From assembly GCA_905221605.1 (NCBI GenBank), contig CAJNDS010002569.1, forward strand, positions 58,501-122,500: 64,000 nt of DNA. Reading direction: 5' to 3'. This DNA is from Symbiodinium natans (Eukaryota; Sar; Dinophyceae; Suessiales; Symbiodiniaceae). The position numbers and the translations under genes are program-made. The notes below the pieces were generated by a model. It was not told the DNA's origin. It made no database searches and saw nothing but the letters and a program-made list of their open reading frames with translations. Of the stretch, positions 1 through 9,620 are shown in pieces (within the stretch, counting starts at the first letter, position 1; every line of letters begins with the position of its first letter).

Positions 1-86
1 AAGTTGGAACATGGTTTAAGGATGATTAGAGCTGGGATTCCCTTTAGTGTACCTTTTGGGGTATGGGGAGAGGGATGTTCCAACTT
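1..86. repeat. Inverted-repeat element, possibly a diverged relative of the GGGATGTTCC family
   Basis: The first 13 bases (AAGTTGGAACATG) are complementary to the end of this stretch (GATGTTCCAACTT), giving a short element with terminal inverted repeats. The terminal GATGTTCC matches the ends of the elements at 2154, 23366, 33941 and 63616. It may be cut by the window edge. No coding potential is seen. Confidence 0.4.
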
Positions 87-1384
87 TTTGGAGTTTACTA
101 TAAACCTGAAAATCCTCTTAAGCCACATCCAACACACCCTGAAACCCATAAGAGGCCTGAACCCTAAGCTCTAAACCCTAAACCCTCAACTCAATCCTCA
201 ACCCTCAGCCCGCAGCCCTCCCTAATCCGTAAACCCCTAAAGCCCCCTAAGCCGTAAACCCTAAACTTTCCCCAAACCCTCAACCCCAAACCCTAAACCC
301 TAAACCCTAAACCCCAAACCCCAAACCCTAAACCCTAAACCCTGAACCCTGAACCCTAATCACCCTAAACCCTTTACCCCCCCCCCCTTCCCCTTCCCCT
401 TCCCCGGACAGAGCGGAGACACGCACAGGGGCGCGCCCGCCGCCGGCGCTCCAAGGTGCGAAGTCCGCCTCGCATCTCGGGCCGAGCCTCGGCTCCTTTG
501 ATACTTTATGTGGGTTTAGGGTTTGGGGTTTAGGGTTTAGGGTTCAGGGTTTAGGGTTTAGGGTTTAGGGTTTAGGGGGTTGGGGGGGTTTAACCCCTAA
601 AAGACAACCCTGCTAAACGCTATACACCCTCTAGACCCTATAACCCCTATCAACCCCAATGAACCCCTCGAAACCCTTCTAAACTTCTCGAAACCCCTTC
701 CAAACCCTTGTAAACCTATATAAACCCGAAGCACCCCTGAAGTACCAAACCCTGAACCGTAAATCCCAAACCCTAAACCCTAAACCCTAGACCCTAAACC
801 CTAGACCCTAGACCCTAGACCCTAGACCCGAGACTTGGCCAGGGGAGGGCCAGCTCACTGAGTTGAAGTCTGCTTAACGTTTGGGAAATTTCAGAAACTT
901 TCGTAAAGACTTGGGACGGGACGTTCGCCTGAGACTTATAGTACAGGGTTTAGGGTTTAGGGTTGAGGGTTTAGGGTTTAGGGTTTAGGGCCCCCTATTA
1001 TAACCCCAATTGAGGAGTGTGGGTATAAGGAGGAACATCCCAAGTAAAGACCCTCAAAAATCCTCCCAAGAGCTCTGAAACGTAAACCCCCCGAAAAGCC
1101 CAACAAGGCCCAAGAACACCAAACTCCAAACTTTCAACCCTGCCCCACCCTCCCAAAACAAGAAACTAAACCCTAAACCCTAAACCCTAAACCCTAAACC
1201 CTAAACCCTAAACCCTAAACCCTAAACCCTAAACCCTAAACCCTAAACCCTAAACCCTAAAACCCAAACACCCTAAACCCTAAACCCTAAACCCTAAACC
1301 CTAAACCCTAAACCCTAAACCCTAAACCCTAAACCCTAAACCCTAAACCCTAAACCCTAAACCCTAAACCCTAAACCCTAAACC

Positions 1385-1770
1385 CTACAACACCAAAACC
1401 CTAAAAACCCCGTCCCCCCCAAAAAAACACAAGCCCTCACACCCTTGGAGCCATAAACCCTAAACCCTAAACCCTAAACCCTAAACCCTGAACCCTGAAC
1501 CCTAAACCCTAAATTCCCTCAATTCCTAAACCCTAAACCCTAAACCCTAAACCCTAAACCCTAAACCCTAAACCCTAAACCCTAAACCCTAAACCCTAAA
1601 CCCTAAACCCTAAACCCTACAACAGAAAACCCTAAAAACCCCGTCCCCCCCAAAAAAAAACACAAGCCCTCACACCCTTGGAGCCCTAAACCCTAAACCC
1701 TAAACCCTAAACCCTGAACCCTGAACCCTAAACCCTAAATTCCCTCAATTCCTAAACCCTAAACCCTAAA
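1385..1770. repeat. Tandem duplication of a ~232-bp block inside a CCCTAAA array
   Basis: A non-telomeric segment (ACCCTAAAAACCCCGTCCCC through AATTCCCTCAATTCC) occurs at about 1385-1530 and again at about 1617-1760, each preceded by a CCCTAAA run. The two copies differ only slightly, for example in the length of the A run and CACC versus CAGA. This is a recent segmental tandem duplication that carried telomere repeats with it. Confidence 0.8.
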
Positions 1771-2153
1771 CCCTAAACCCTACGCCCTAAACCCCAAACC
1801 CTAAACCCTAAACCCTAAACCCTAAACCCTAAACCCTGAACCCTAAACCCTAAACCGAGCGCCTCAGCACAGGCGACCCTCCAGTCTGGCCACAGGTGGG
1901 GTGGGAGGGCCGGCCAAAGCCTTTGTCAAAAGCAAGGTTTAGGGTTTAGGGTTTAGGGTTTAGGGTTTAGGGTTTAGGGTTTAGGGTTCAGAGTTTGGGG
2001 TTTAGGGTTGAGGGTTTATGGTTTAGGGTTTAGGAACCTATCGCAGAGTGGGTTGAAAGGTGCCCGTGTAGAAGCCGCACATGCAACCCCAGCTCCAAGC
2101 CCTTCACTCAGAATGGGAGAATAATTCCGTGTGCAACACCCTAAACCCTAAAC

Positions 2154-2259
2154 TTGGGATGTTCCCCCGTATACTAACAGTCGTTAATAGGGATTCTAGT
2201 ACCCCCGTCCCCCTATGATCTTCCCGATTAAGGACAGATAGTAAGGGGGAACATCCCAA
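2154..2259. mobile_element. MITE-like element, GGGATGTTCC family
   Basis: It begins TTGGGATGTTCCCCC and ends GGGGGAACATCCCAA, so the terminal inverted repeats are perfect over about 15 bp. An internal imperfect palindrome contains the family signature ACTAACAGT-CGTTAATAGGGATT and CCCGATTAAGGACAG. It sits in a CCCTAAA tract (CCCTAAAC before, CCCTAAACC after), suggesting insertion into pre-existing telomere repeat. It has no coding capacity and is presumably non-autonomous. Confidence 0.75.
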
Positions 2260-2349
2260 CCCTAAACCCTAAGCCCTAAGCCTTAAGCCCTAAGCCATAA
2301 ACCCTAAACCCTAAACCCTAAACCCAAAAACCCTGTTCATACTGGTCAG

Positions 2350-2425
2350 GCGCCAGATTTCCGGCTTCCGGCATCCGTCGCTGAGACGTTGGTGTCTTTG
2401 GAGGTCGGCCGAAGCGCCCCCAAGG
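2350..2425 (+). CDS. Candidate single exon, unknown protein
   Basis: After a CCCTAAA tract the sequence ACTGGTCAG gives an AG acceptor, and the following frame reads APDFRLPASVAETLVSLEVG and continues. A possible GT donor is at 2426 (CAAGG|GTTGC). The frame closes with TAG just inside the following TTTAGGG tract. No family is recognised. It could equally be a decayed exon. Confidence 0.3.
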
Positions 2426-3074
2426 GTTGCAGGAGAAATTAGGGTTTGGGGTTTAGGGTTTAGGGTTTCGGGTGTAGGGTGTAGGGTTTAGGGTTTTAAG
2501 GTTGCTTCGGCTGCGAGTTGCGGGTGCAGCTTGCCTGGCGTAGAATGCTGACTCTGTAAAACAGAGATTCAGCTCTGAACGCTGGCGCCATAGTCCTCAT
2601 CACCTCGGTGGAAGCTCAATCGGTTCAGGGGCTAGCTAGGGATAAGGGTTGATCATCACGAGGTTAGGGTTTAGGTTTTAGGGTTTAGGGACTTGGGGTT
2701 TAGTTTTGGCGGAGTGGCTCCACTGCTTGACGAGAATTATGACGCAGCGCACGCAAAGCACGTACATCTGTGCCACAAGCGGGAGCAAAATACCTCCTGT
2801 TTTCTGAGTCGTCGACTTGTTCTGTCACGCTAACCCCAATTCCGAATCGTCACGTCAAAGCGAAGCATGGAAGCATTTCCCAACAGTTCATCAAAGCTCC
2901 TCCCCACCTTTCAAGGACAGACATTGCCAGAGCAACTGCCCAATCATGAACGGTTCCCCCCACGTATTACCAACTACCATTGCTTGACAACCACCATCAG
3001 CTTTGTAGCATGGCTGCCGAAGCCCAGTGAGAAACTCCATCGCAGCTGGTTGGTGTGAGCCAAAGTGTTTGAGA

Positions 3075-4687
3075 ATGGATGGCGCGGTCGAACTGTGTGT
3101 CAGTTTGCCCAGTGGCACCAGTACGGTTCTCTCCGCCGCGCGCTGTTGCACGATTCGTGAGCTGAAGCGCAAAGTAGCCGCGGAAGCTGAGTCTTCGGGT
3201 CAAGTCGTCTTGACCCTTGTGGCTCCAGACGGGTGTGTTTTAGAAGAGGGGCAGTCAGTGGAAGCTGCTGGGCTTCATGACGGGGACACCATCACTGCAA
3301 TCAAGACGCAGGCACCGCAGATGGCGGCAACAACGAAACGAACGAACCTGGGCCGCGTGCTGCCAATGAATGGCGCTTTTGCCACGTGCTTTCCTGGATG
3401 CAACTTAGTTGTGGCGTGGGGTGATCCAGAGGCAGGCGGTGACTGCAGCCGAGTGCAGGAGCAGCTTCAAAACGTTCAGCAGATTCAGGCCACGGACGGG
3501 GCATTTGCCGCCATCCTAGCAGATGGGTCAGTGGTCACGTGGGGACATGAATGGCCAGGGGGGGACTCTCGCAAAGTTCAAGCGCAACTTCGCCACGTGA
3601 AGCAGATTCAGGCCACCGCGACGACCTTTGCCGCCATCCGAGCAGACGGATCGGTTGTGACATGGGGAGGCGCCCACCACCCCAAGGACGTTCAGGACCA
3701 GCTACGGAAGATTCATCAAATTCAGAGCAGCCACTAGGGCTTGCTTAAGAAACACCTTAGAATGAACAGGCACGCCTTAAACGGTAGTTGCAAGTTTTGT
3801 TTTTGCTTATGTTTGTCGGGTTCCTGAAGTTAATTCTAGGTCACAACGCCTTTGCCGCAATCCGAGAAGACGGATCAGTGGTGACCTGGGGTAGTTGGAT
3901 CGAACGCTACGACTCCGAGGAAGTTCGAGAGCGGCTGCGAAACGTGCAGGAAATTCAAGCCACGACGGGCGCGTTCGCCGCGATCCTTGCAGATGGTTCA
4001 GTTGTGGCCTGGGGGTTTTCAGATAAAGGTGGTGACTGCAAAAAGGTTGAATCGCAACTGCGAAATGTGAAACACATCCAAGCCACAAATGCTGCTTTTG
4101 CTGCTGTCTTGACAGATGGGTCAGTTGTTGCATGGGGCGATCCAGCTGCAGGTGGTGACTGTAGAGAAGTTCAATCAAGGCTTGGAAATGTGCAACAGAT
4201 CCAGGCTACCCATTTCGCCTTTGCGGCAATTCTGGCAGATGGATCAGTTGTCGCATGGGGTGGTCCCGATGCAGGTGGCGACTGCAGTGAAGTTCAACTG
4301 CAGCTTCGGAATGTGCGGCAGATACAAGCCACAGCTGTTGCATTTGCCGCCATCTTGGCAGATGGATCAGTCGTTGCATGGGGCGATCCCCATGGAGGTG
4401 GCGACTGCAGCCAGATTCAAGAAGAGCTTCGAAGTGTGCAGCAGGTTCAGTCCACACATAGCGCATTTGCTGCGATCCTTGAAGACGAAACGGTGGTGAC
4501 ATGGGGCAGCTCGGCAGGTGGGGGCGACTGCAGTGGAGTTCATGGGCAGCTTCGGAACGTGAAGCAGATTCAGGCCACACATGCCGCATTCGCTGCAGTT
4601 TTGGCAAATGGATCCGTCGTGACATGGGGTGAACCAAGTTCAGGCGGTGACTGCAGCCAAGTGCGAGACCAGTTTGGCGTTCTGTGA
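3075..4687 (+). CDS. Ubiquitin-like domain plus RCC1-like repeat protein, two exons
   Basis: Exons are 3075-3729 and 3840-4687, giving 500 residues. The intron (110 bp) is GC-AG and its removal keeps the frame within a repeat. An in-frame ATG at 3027 is an alternative start; 3075 is preferred because it begins the ubiquitin-like domain. Residues ~1-80 are ubiquitin-like (MDGAVELCVSLPSG, TIRELKRKVA, LHDGDTITAI). Ten RCC1-like units follow, with a strikingly regular 41-residue (123-bp) period and core AFAAILADGSVVAWG then GGDCSEVQ, shorter than the ~50-60 residues of classical RCC1 blades. RCC1-type repeats form beta-propellers that bind protein or chromatin partners; such proteins are often labelled HERC- or UVR8-like, but no HECT domain is present, so ligase activity is not supported. 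Near-identical repeats suggest recent internal expansion. The partner is unknown. Confidence 0.88.
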
Positions 4688-6367
4688 AGCATGCGTCATG
4701 TTGTGAGCGGCTTGCTCACGGAGAACGGGACACGCTATGTCTGTGGTGAGTTACTGCCTGTTCTAGATTCTCGTCTACGTTCGTTCACTTTGAGTGATGC
4801 GATTGGTCTTTCGTTTCCGAGATGATCGTGCCACCAGCTACCCTAAACCGCTAGTTAAACCCTAAACCCTGAACCCTAAACCCTAAACCCTAAACCCTAA
4901 ACCCTAAACCCTAAACCCCAAACCCCAAACCCCTAAACTGTATTACTGCTTTTGTCTCTTTGACTTGCGCTCGTAGTTTGTTCGCAGTTTTCACCTGGAG
5001 TGCCCACCCAAGGTTAATGACAGGATTTGTGGTTGTTTTCAGGGGGTTCAGGGTTTAGGGTTTAGGGTTCAGGACAGCTTCGTAAGCGTCACGCGAGACG
5101 CGGCAACTGCGTGAGCTATTTGCAGGCCAGCTGCCCGAAACCCTGAACCCAAACCGCTCAACCCAGCTCAGACCTCAAGCCCAAAATCCTACAGTAACCC
5201 CATCAAAGCGCTACCCCACCTCCCACCCCCCCCCCCCCCCCGCCCGAAATCCTTGAAGTCCTAACACTCTAAACCCCTAAGGACCCAAAACCCGAAACCC
5301 CAAGCCCATCGGAGCAACCCTAAAACCCTAAAACCCTAAACCCCTAAACCCCGAAACCCTAAACCCTAAACCCTAAACCCTAAAACCCTAAACCCTCCCA
5401 AACTTCTTCAGAGCCATGCAGCCGCCAAAGATCAGCGAGCTTGCCCCGGACCAGGCGCGGGCCTTAGGAGGGGGTTAAAAACTCTTTGTGGTACTTTACT
5501 GTAACTTTAGATCCTTACCTTTTTTGGGTTTATTGGGTTTCTTATTAAGGCAGCTAAAAGTTTAATTTATAGCTACCCTCCTGAGTGCAGCCAAGAACTC
5601 GTTCGGCCCTTGGGACATTTCATTTCTTGTTTTGCTGTGTGCCGCAGGGGTTGGGCCGACTTTACACCGGGTGGGTCGAGATAAACCCGGCGCTTGTAGT
5701 CAGGAATAGTTTTTCAGAGGGTTTTATAAGGGCCATCTTAGGCAAGGGTTTTCGCGTTCAGGCCTTGGGGTGTACGGCTCCGGGTCTGTTTTTTCTAAGC
5801 TGGCGCTTCTTTTCGGGGGCATCCTTTGCCAATAGTTGAACTTTGGCTTTCTAGCTTTTCATTCTGTTGCAGCCAGTGAAGTTTAGCTTTTGGTTGCATG
5901 GATGTTCGAGAAGTGATAGACATCTTTCATGGATATCAGCTCTGACTTCCTCCCTTTGGACATGGTTTCACACATCACACCTGATTGTAGTTGTCAATGT
6001 CATTCTTTTGTCCTGCCGTGCTGCGTCTATGTCTAGGAAAGAAGGCATGACTCTCACACAAAGCACGCATCTACTATCCTGCCGTGGTGGATGAGTATAA
6101 TGCCTGCTGCACTGAGGAAGTGAGCTTGTTTGTGATCAGTTACTGAAGCCTGGCTCTGTGGGAGACCAAATCGTCATGACATCATTGTTTTCAGCGCATG
6201 CTCTGTTGTCCACATGTGCGAATCTCCATCGCCAATGGCTGCAAGAAGCACTTTAAAGCTTGAAGCCTAAAAGCGATGGAGTTGTCAAGGCTCGTGCTCG
6301 AACTGTTCATGGAGAGCACGCACATGCTTATCTAAACCTATCTACCTTCAGCATTTTCTATCTCTAG
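4688..6367. other. Telomere tracts and unassigned sequence between genes
   Basis: CCCTAAA tracts occur at 4856-4935 and, degenerate, at 5130-5400; a TTTAGGG-like tract is at 5041-5075. A C run lies at about 5227-5242. Around 5415 an ATG follows CTTCTTCAG and opens a short frame (MQPPKISELAPDQARALGG) that could be a first exon, but nothing corroborates it. From 5480 to 6340 the sequence is free of telomere repeat; stop codons interrupt all long frames and no family was recognised. Confidence 0.6.
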
Positions 6368-6379
6368 CCGTTTTGCGCA

Positions 6380-6856
6380 ATGGCCTCCAAACTGCTGAGT
6401 CCATTCGTCGCTCGGTTTGGGCAAGCTCCGAGAGCAAGCGTTCTCGTGGGCGGACTATGCCTAGGGTACGCCGGTGGGCGCCGGGACGGCTACAATAACG
6501 GCATGCGAGTCGGGTACGATGAAGGGTACCAGATCGGACACCATCAAGGGAATCAGAAAGCCATCGAAGACGAGAAGCGCAAGGCAAAGGAAGACGAAAC
6601 GGCGAAAGCACGGCGTGCAGTCATGTGGAAATGGATTGGGGGAGTTTGCCTCGTACCCTTTACAGGCGGCATCAGTTTGATCCCTGCAGCAGCTTCTGCT
6701 TGTCGAGTAGCGATGAAGTATGATCGAAGTGAGCTTTTCAATGCACAAGTCCAAACACAGTGTAACGAGCCTGCTGTCGAAGCCTCCATTGATTGGTTCT
6801 GCGGTTTCGTTGAGTGGTGTACAGAACGTGCTTGTAGCTGTTGTTGTTATAAATAA
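6380..6856 (+). CDS. Small hypothetical protein with Gly/Tyr-rich repeats and hydrophobic segments
   Basis: This is a 158-residue single-exon frame. Just upstream is a pyrimidine-rich stretch ending in AG at 6366-6367 (TTTTCTATCTCTAG), 13 bases before the ATG, suiting a spliced-leader trans-splice acceptor. The protein starts MASKLLSPFVARFGQAPRAS. A glycine/tyrosine-periodic stretch follows (GGRRDGYNNGMRVGYDEGY), then a charged helix (EDEKRKAKEDETAKARRA), then a hydrophobic glycine-rich segment (GGVCLVPFTGGISLIPAAA) that could be membrane-associated. The C-terminus is cysteine-rich (CTERACSCCCYK). The 3' flank is AT-rich, unlike its surroundings. I do not recognise the family; being a real gene is likely but not certain. 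Confidence 0.6.
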   Translation: MASKLLSPFVARFGQAPRASVLVGGLCLGYAGGRRDGYNNGMRVGYDEGYQIGHHQGNQKAIEDEKRKAKEDETAKARRAVMWKWIGGVCLVPFTGGISLIPAAASACRVAMKYDRSELFNAQVQTQCNEPAVEASIDWFCGFVEWCTERACSCCCYK

Positions 6857-7590
6857 ATTACATAAACATGGAAATCTAATATAATGATATAGATGATACA
6901 TTACATATATATATACACATTTGCACACAACCACGGCGGACCTGGCGGCCGAAAAAATCTTTGTAGACGGAAGTCACCAACAGCCAGGTGATCGCCGGAA
7001 GGTGAAGTTGTTTGGTCGTATTGGAGGTCGTCCTTCTGAGCTGGGTTTAGGGGTTCAGGGGTTTAAGGTTTAGAGTTTAGGGTTTAGGATGAGAAATCTG
7101 CCCGGAGATTCTGGAGCGCTTTGGAGCTTTGCAGGTTCAAGTTCCGTTGCTCCGTGCAAACTGACCGACAACGTTGTGTGGTCTGCTCGGGTGGTGGTGG
7201 CCTGTCTGCTCGGCCCGCTGGTAGAAGGATGGCAGGAGCAGGGGGAAGTTGGCGAGTGGTAGGCTGGCAGCTACGTATTCTCACCCAAAGCGGCCAAAGG
7301 CTCCGCCACTGGCATCTGGAGCCGAGCAGTTCTCATCTTGCAGAGCTTGGGCCCTGCAGGCCCAAAAACGTAGTGAACTCGGTTTAGGATTTAGGGCCTA
7401 GGGGCGCAGTGATACAAGCTTAGCGGTCTGCAGTTGCTGCAGGCTTGGCAAGCCTCAAGACGAAGACTTGAAGCTCCCAATCTTGCCCGACCCGCCCACC
7501 CCGATTCTCTTCCCCAGGCCACACACACACCCAAACAGCGGACGGCCCCCCCCTATGGTGGGGGGGGCTCTGGGCTTTGAACTTAGAGTA
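6857..7590. other. AT-rich 3' flank, then short telomere-derived tracts
   Basis: 6857-6925 is AT-rich with a short TATATA run and probably holds the 3' UTR of the preceding gene. TTTAGGG-like sequence is present at 7043-7090 and 7381-7402. No supported coding sequence is seen; open frames near 7121-7387 lack recognisable character. GC-rich text with C and G runs spans 7540-7570. Confidence 0.5.
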
Positions 7591-9490
7591 CAACCCTAAA
7601 ACCTAAACCCTAAAAACTAAACCCTAAACCCTAAACCCTAAACCCTAAACCCTAAACCCTAAACCCTAAACCCTAAACCCGAGCGCCCAGGGCCGCGACC
7701 CTGCAGCCGCCTTCACCTCCGGCCCGGTCGCATCCCTTCTCCGAGGCTTCCAGCAGGGGGGGTTTAAGGTTTAGGGTCTAGGGTTTAGGGTTTAGGGTTG
7801 TTAGGGTTTAGGGTTTAGGGTTTAGGGTCTAGAGAGTCTAGGGTAACCCTGAACCCTGAACCCTAAACCCTGAACCCTAAACCCTAAACCCTAAACCCGA
7901 AATGCGAAACCCGAAACCCTAAACCGCAGCTTTTTTTCGCGGCCCGGCTGAGGGTTTGGGGACAAACCAGGTGCCAGGCCCCTGAACTGCACGGCGCCGA
8001 GATGTCCTCGAGCCAATACCTAGCACGAACTCGCGAAACCCCACAAAACACTGTAGGGTTTGGGGTTTAGGGTTTAGGGTTTAGGCTCACAAAACGCCAC
8101 AAAACACCACACAACACCACAAAACTCCACACAACTCCACAAACAACCAAAGCACTTAATATAGGACGGACACCAGAAATGAACTCAGACAACTTGATAA
8201 ACCAGCATCGTTGTCAATCTGTCATGCTACCATGCTGCTTGCAGTAGTTGTCTTGTACTCTTGGTAGGAAACGAACTCAAAACCCTAAACCCCAACCCTA
8301 AACCCTAAAACCCTAAACCCTAAACCCTAAACCCTAAATCCTAAACCCTAAACCCTAAACCCTAAATAAACCCTAAAAAAACCCTAAACCGCTCCCAGCC
8401 ACGCCAGGCTTCGAAAATGGCCAGGACGGCACACTGGCAGCCCGGCCTTGGCTTGTTAAGAGACCACTGCAGGATGTCAGAAAGCAGAGCTTGCGGTTAA
8501 TGATAAATCCTCTTCACCCTGTACACGCTTTCCATAGACCCCAAAAACCCTGTGAACCCTATAGACCCTAGCAGGAGGTCTTCGAGGATCCGAGCACTTT
8601 GAACGAGAGTTTTGGTGGTCATGCGCGCCGGTTTAAGAGGCCTCAGGGTTCGACCCTAAACCCAAAGTCCTCAACCTGAAGCCCTAAACCCTTAAGGAAC
8701 CTAAACCCCTACACATGTTCGCGTAAGCTGAGGTGCCTTTGAAGCAGGATTTGGATCCAAACCCCAAACCCTAAACCCCCAGGCTGAAAACCCTAAACCC
8801 CGCAATCCTGTGTTCCCAGTGGCGGTTTAGGGTTTAGGATTAGGGTTTAGGGTTTAGGGTTTAGGGTTTAGGGTTTAGGGTTTAGGGTTTAGGGTTTAGG
8901 GTTTAGGGTTTAGGGTTTAGGGTTTAGGGTTTAGGGTTCAGGGTTCAGGGTTTAGGGTTTAGGGTTTAGGGTTTAGGGTTTAGGGTTTAGGGTTTAGGGT
9001 TTAGGGTTTAGGGCTTGGGCGGGAGCTCTGAGCCCCAAGAGGGGCAAGCACAACCCGCCCAGGTCGTCTGCGGCCCGGAGAGAGTGCCTGGGCAATCGTT
9101 CGGCGTTATAAAACCCTAAACCCTAAACCCTAAACCCTAAACGCTAAACCCTAAACCCTAAACCCTAAACCCTAAACCCTAAACCCGAAACCGAAGCTTT
9201 TTCGGGTTCTGCAGCCGACCGGGCTCTTGAGCCCAAGTGTTCACGGAAATAGGGGTGCAGGGCTTCAAAGCCCTGCAAGCCTGCAGGCCCTAAACCCTAA
9301 ACCCTAAACCCTAAACCCTAAACCCTAAACCCTAAACCCTAAACCCTAAACCCTAAACCCTAAACCCTAAACCCTAAACCCTAAATTGGCCCTCTGAACT
9401 CCAAGCACCCGGGCTGCGGGAATGTAGGGCTCATGTCGTGGCTTCGCGGTGGTGTTTCGCGAAGCTTCACAGCGCTTGCGGTTTGGGGCT
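7591..9490. repeat. Telomere-repeat mosaic
   Basis: CCCTAAA: 7591-7680, 7844-7925, 8280-8392, 9111-9190, 9287-9384. TTTAGGG: 7759-7840, 8054-8085, 8824-9010. Islands 7681-7758 and 7926-8055 are C-rich-left, G-rich-right. The island at 7681-7758 contains CCCTGCAG followed by a stop-free frame (AAFTSGPVASLLRGFQQGG) and may be an exon. The island 9011-9110 has the opposite order. At 7825-7845 a TTTAGGG tract runs almost directly into CCCTGAA repeats. Confidence 0.85.
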
Positions 9491-9620
9491 TACCTGAACC
9501 TTCATGGTACTTATCAACCAACGATAAGTACAGCTCCCCTTAAGTGCCCTAATATGGTGATAAGTACAGGTGCAAGCACCGTTATGATTGGTTAGTAAGT
9601 ACCACCTGAACCTCCAAGTA
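9491..9620. mobile_element. Inverted-repeat element, TTGGAGGTTCATGG family (copy 1)
   Basis: The ends are TTACCTGAACCTTCATGGTACTTA and, reversed, CTTGGAGGTTCAGGTGGTACTT. The interior carries the family signatures ACCAACGATAAGTACAG, TTAAGTGCCCTAATATGG and GATTGGTTAGTAAGTACC. It is flanked on both sides by GGTTTGGGGCTT, a possible 12-bp target duplication, although that sequence resembles local telomere variants. Other copies are at 14121, 20333, 57982 and 60335. Confidence 0.75.

Larger units (their letters stand above)
87..2349. repeat. Telomere-repeat mosaic (left end of window)
   Basis: CCCTAAA tracts lie at about 150-375, 740-830, 1166-1387, 1450-1615, 1680-1855 and 2262-2330. TTTAGGG tracts lie at about 512-595, 941-990 and 1934-2035. 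Unique islands at 376-511, 831-940 and 1858-1933 are each bounded by CCCTAAA on the left and TTTAGGG on the right. Around 1018-1044 is a fragment of the right end of a GGGATGTTCC-type element (GAACATCCCAAG). No gene is recognised in this stretch. Confidence 0.85.

Noticed and set aside
1166-1387. CRISPR-like regular arrays
   Set aside because: The repeats are contiguous 7-bp telomere units without unique spacers, in a eukaryotic context.
3730-3839. GC-AG intron of the RCC1-like gene as an introner
   Set aside because: No terminal inverted repeats, no duplicated target and no second copy in the window.
5585-6094. Two open frames of 75-84 codons
   Set aside because: No recognisable domain, poor composition, no splice or start context; left as unassigned sequence.
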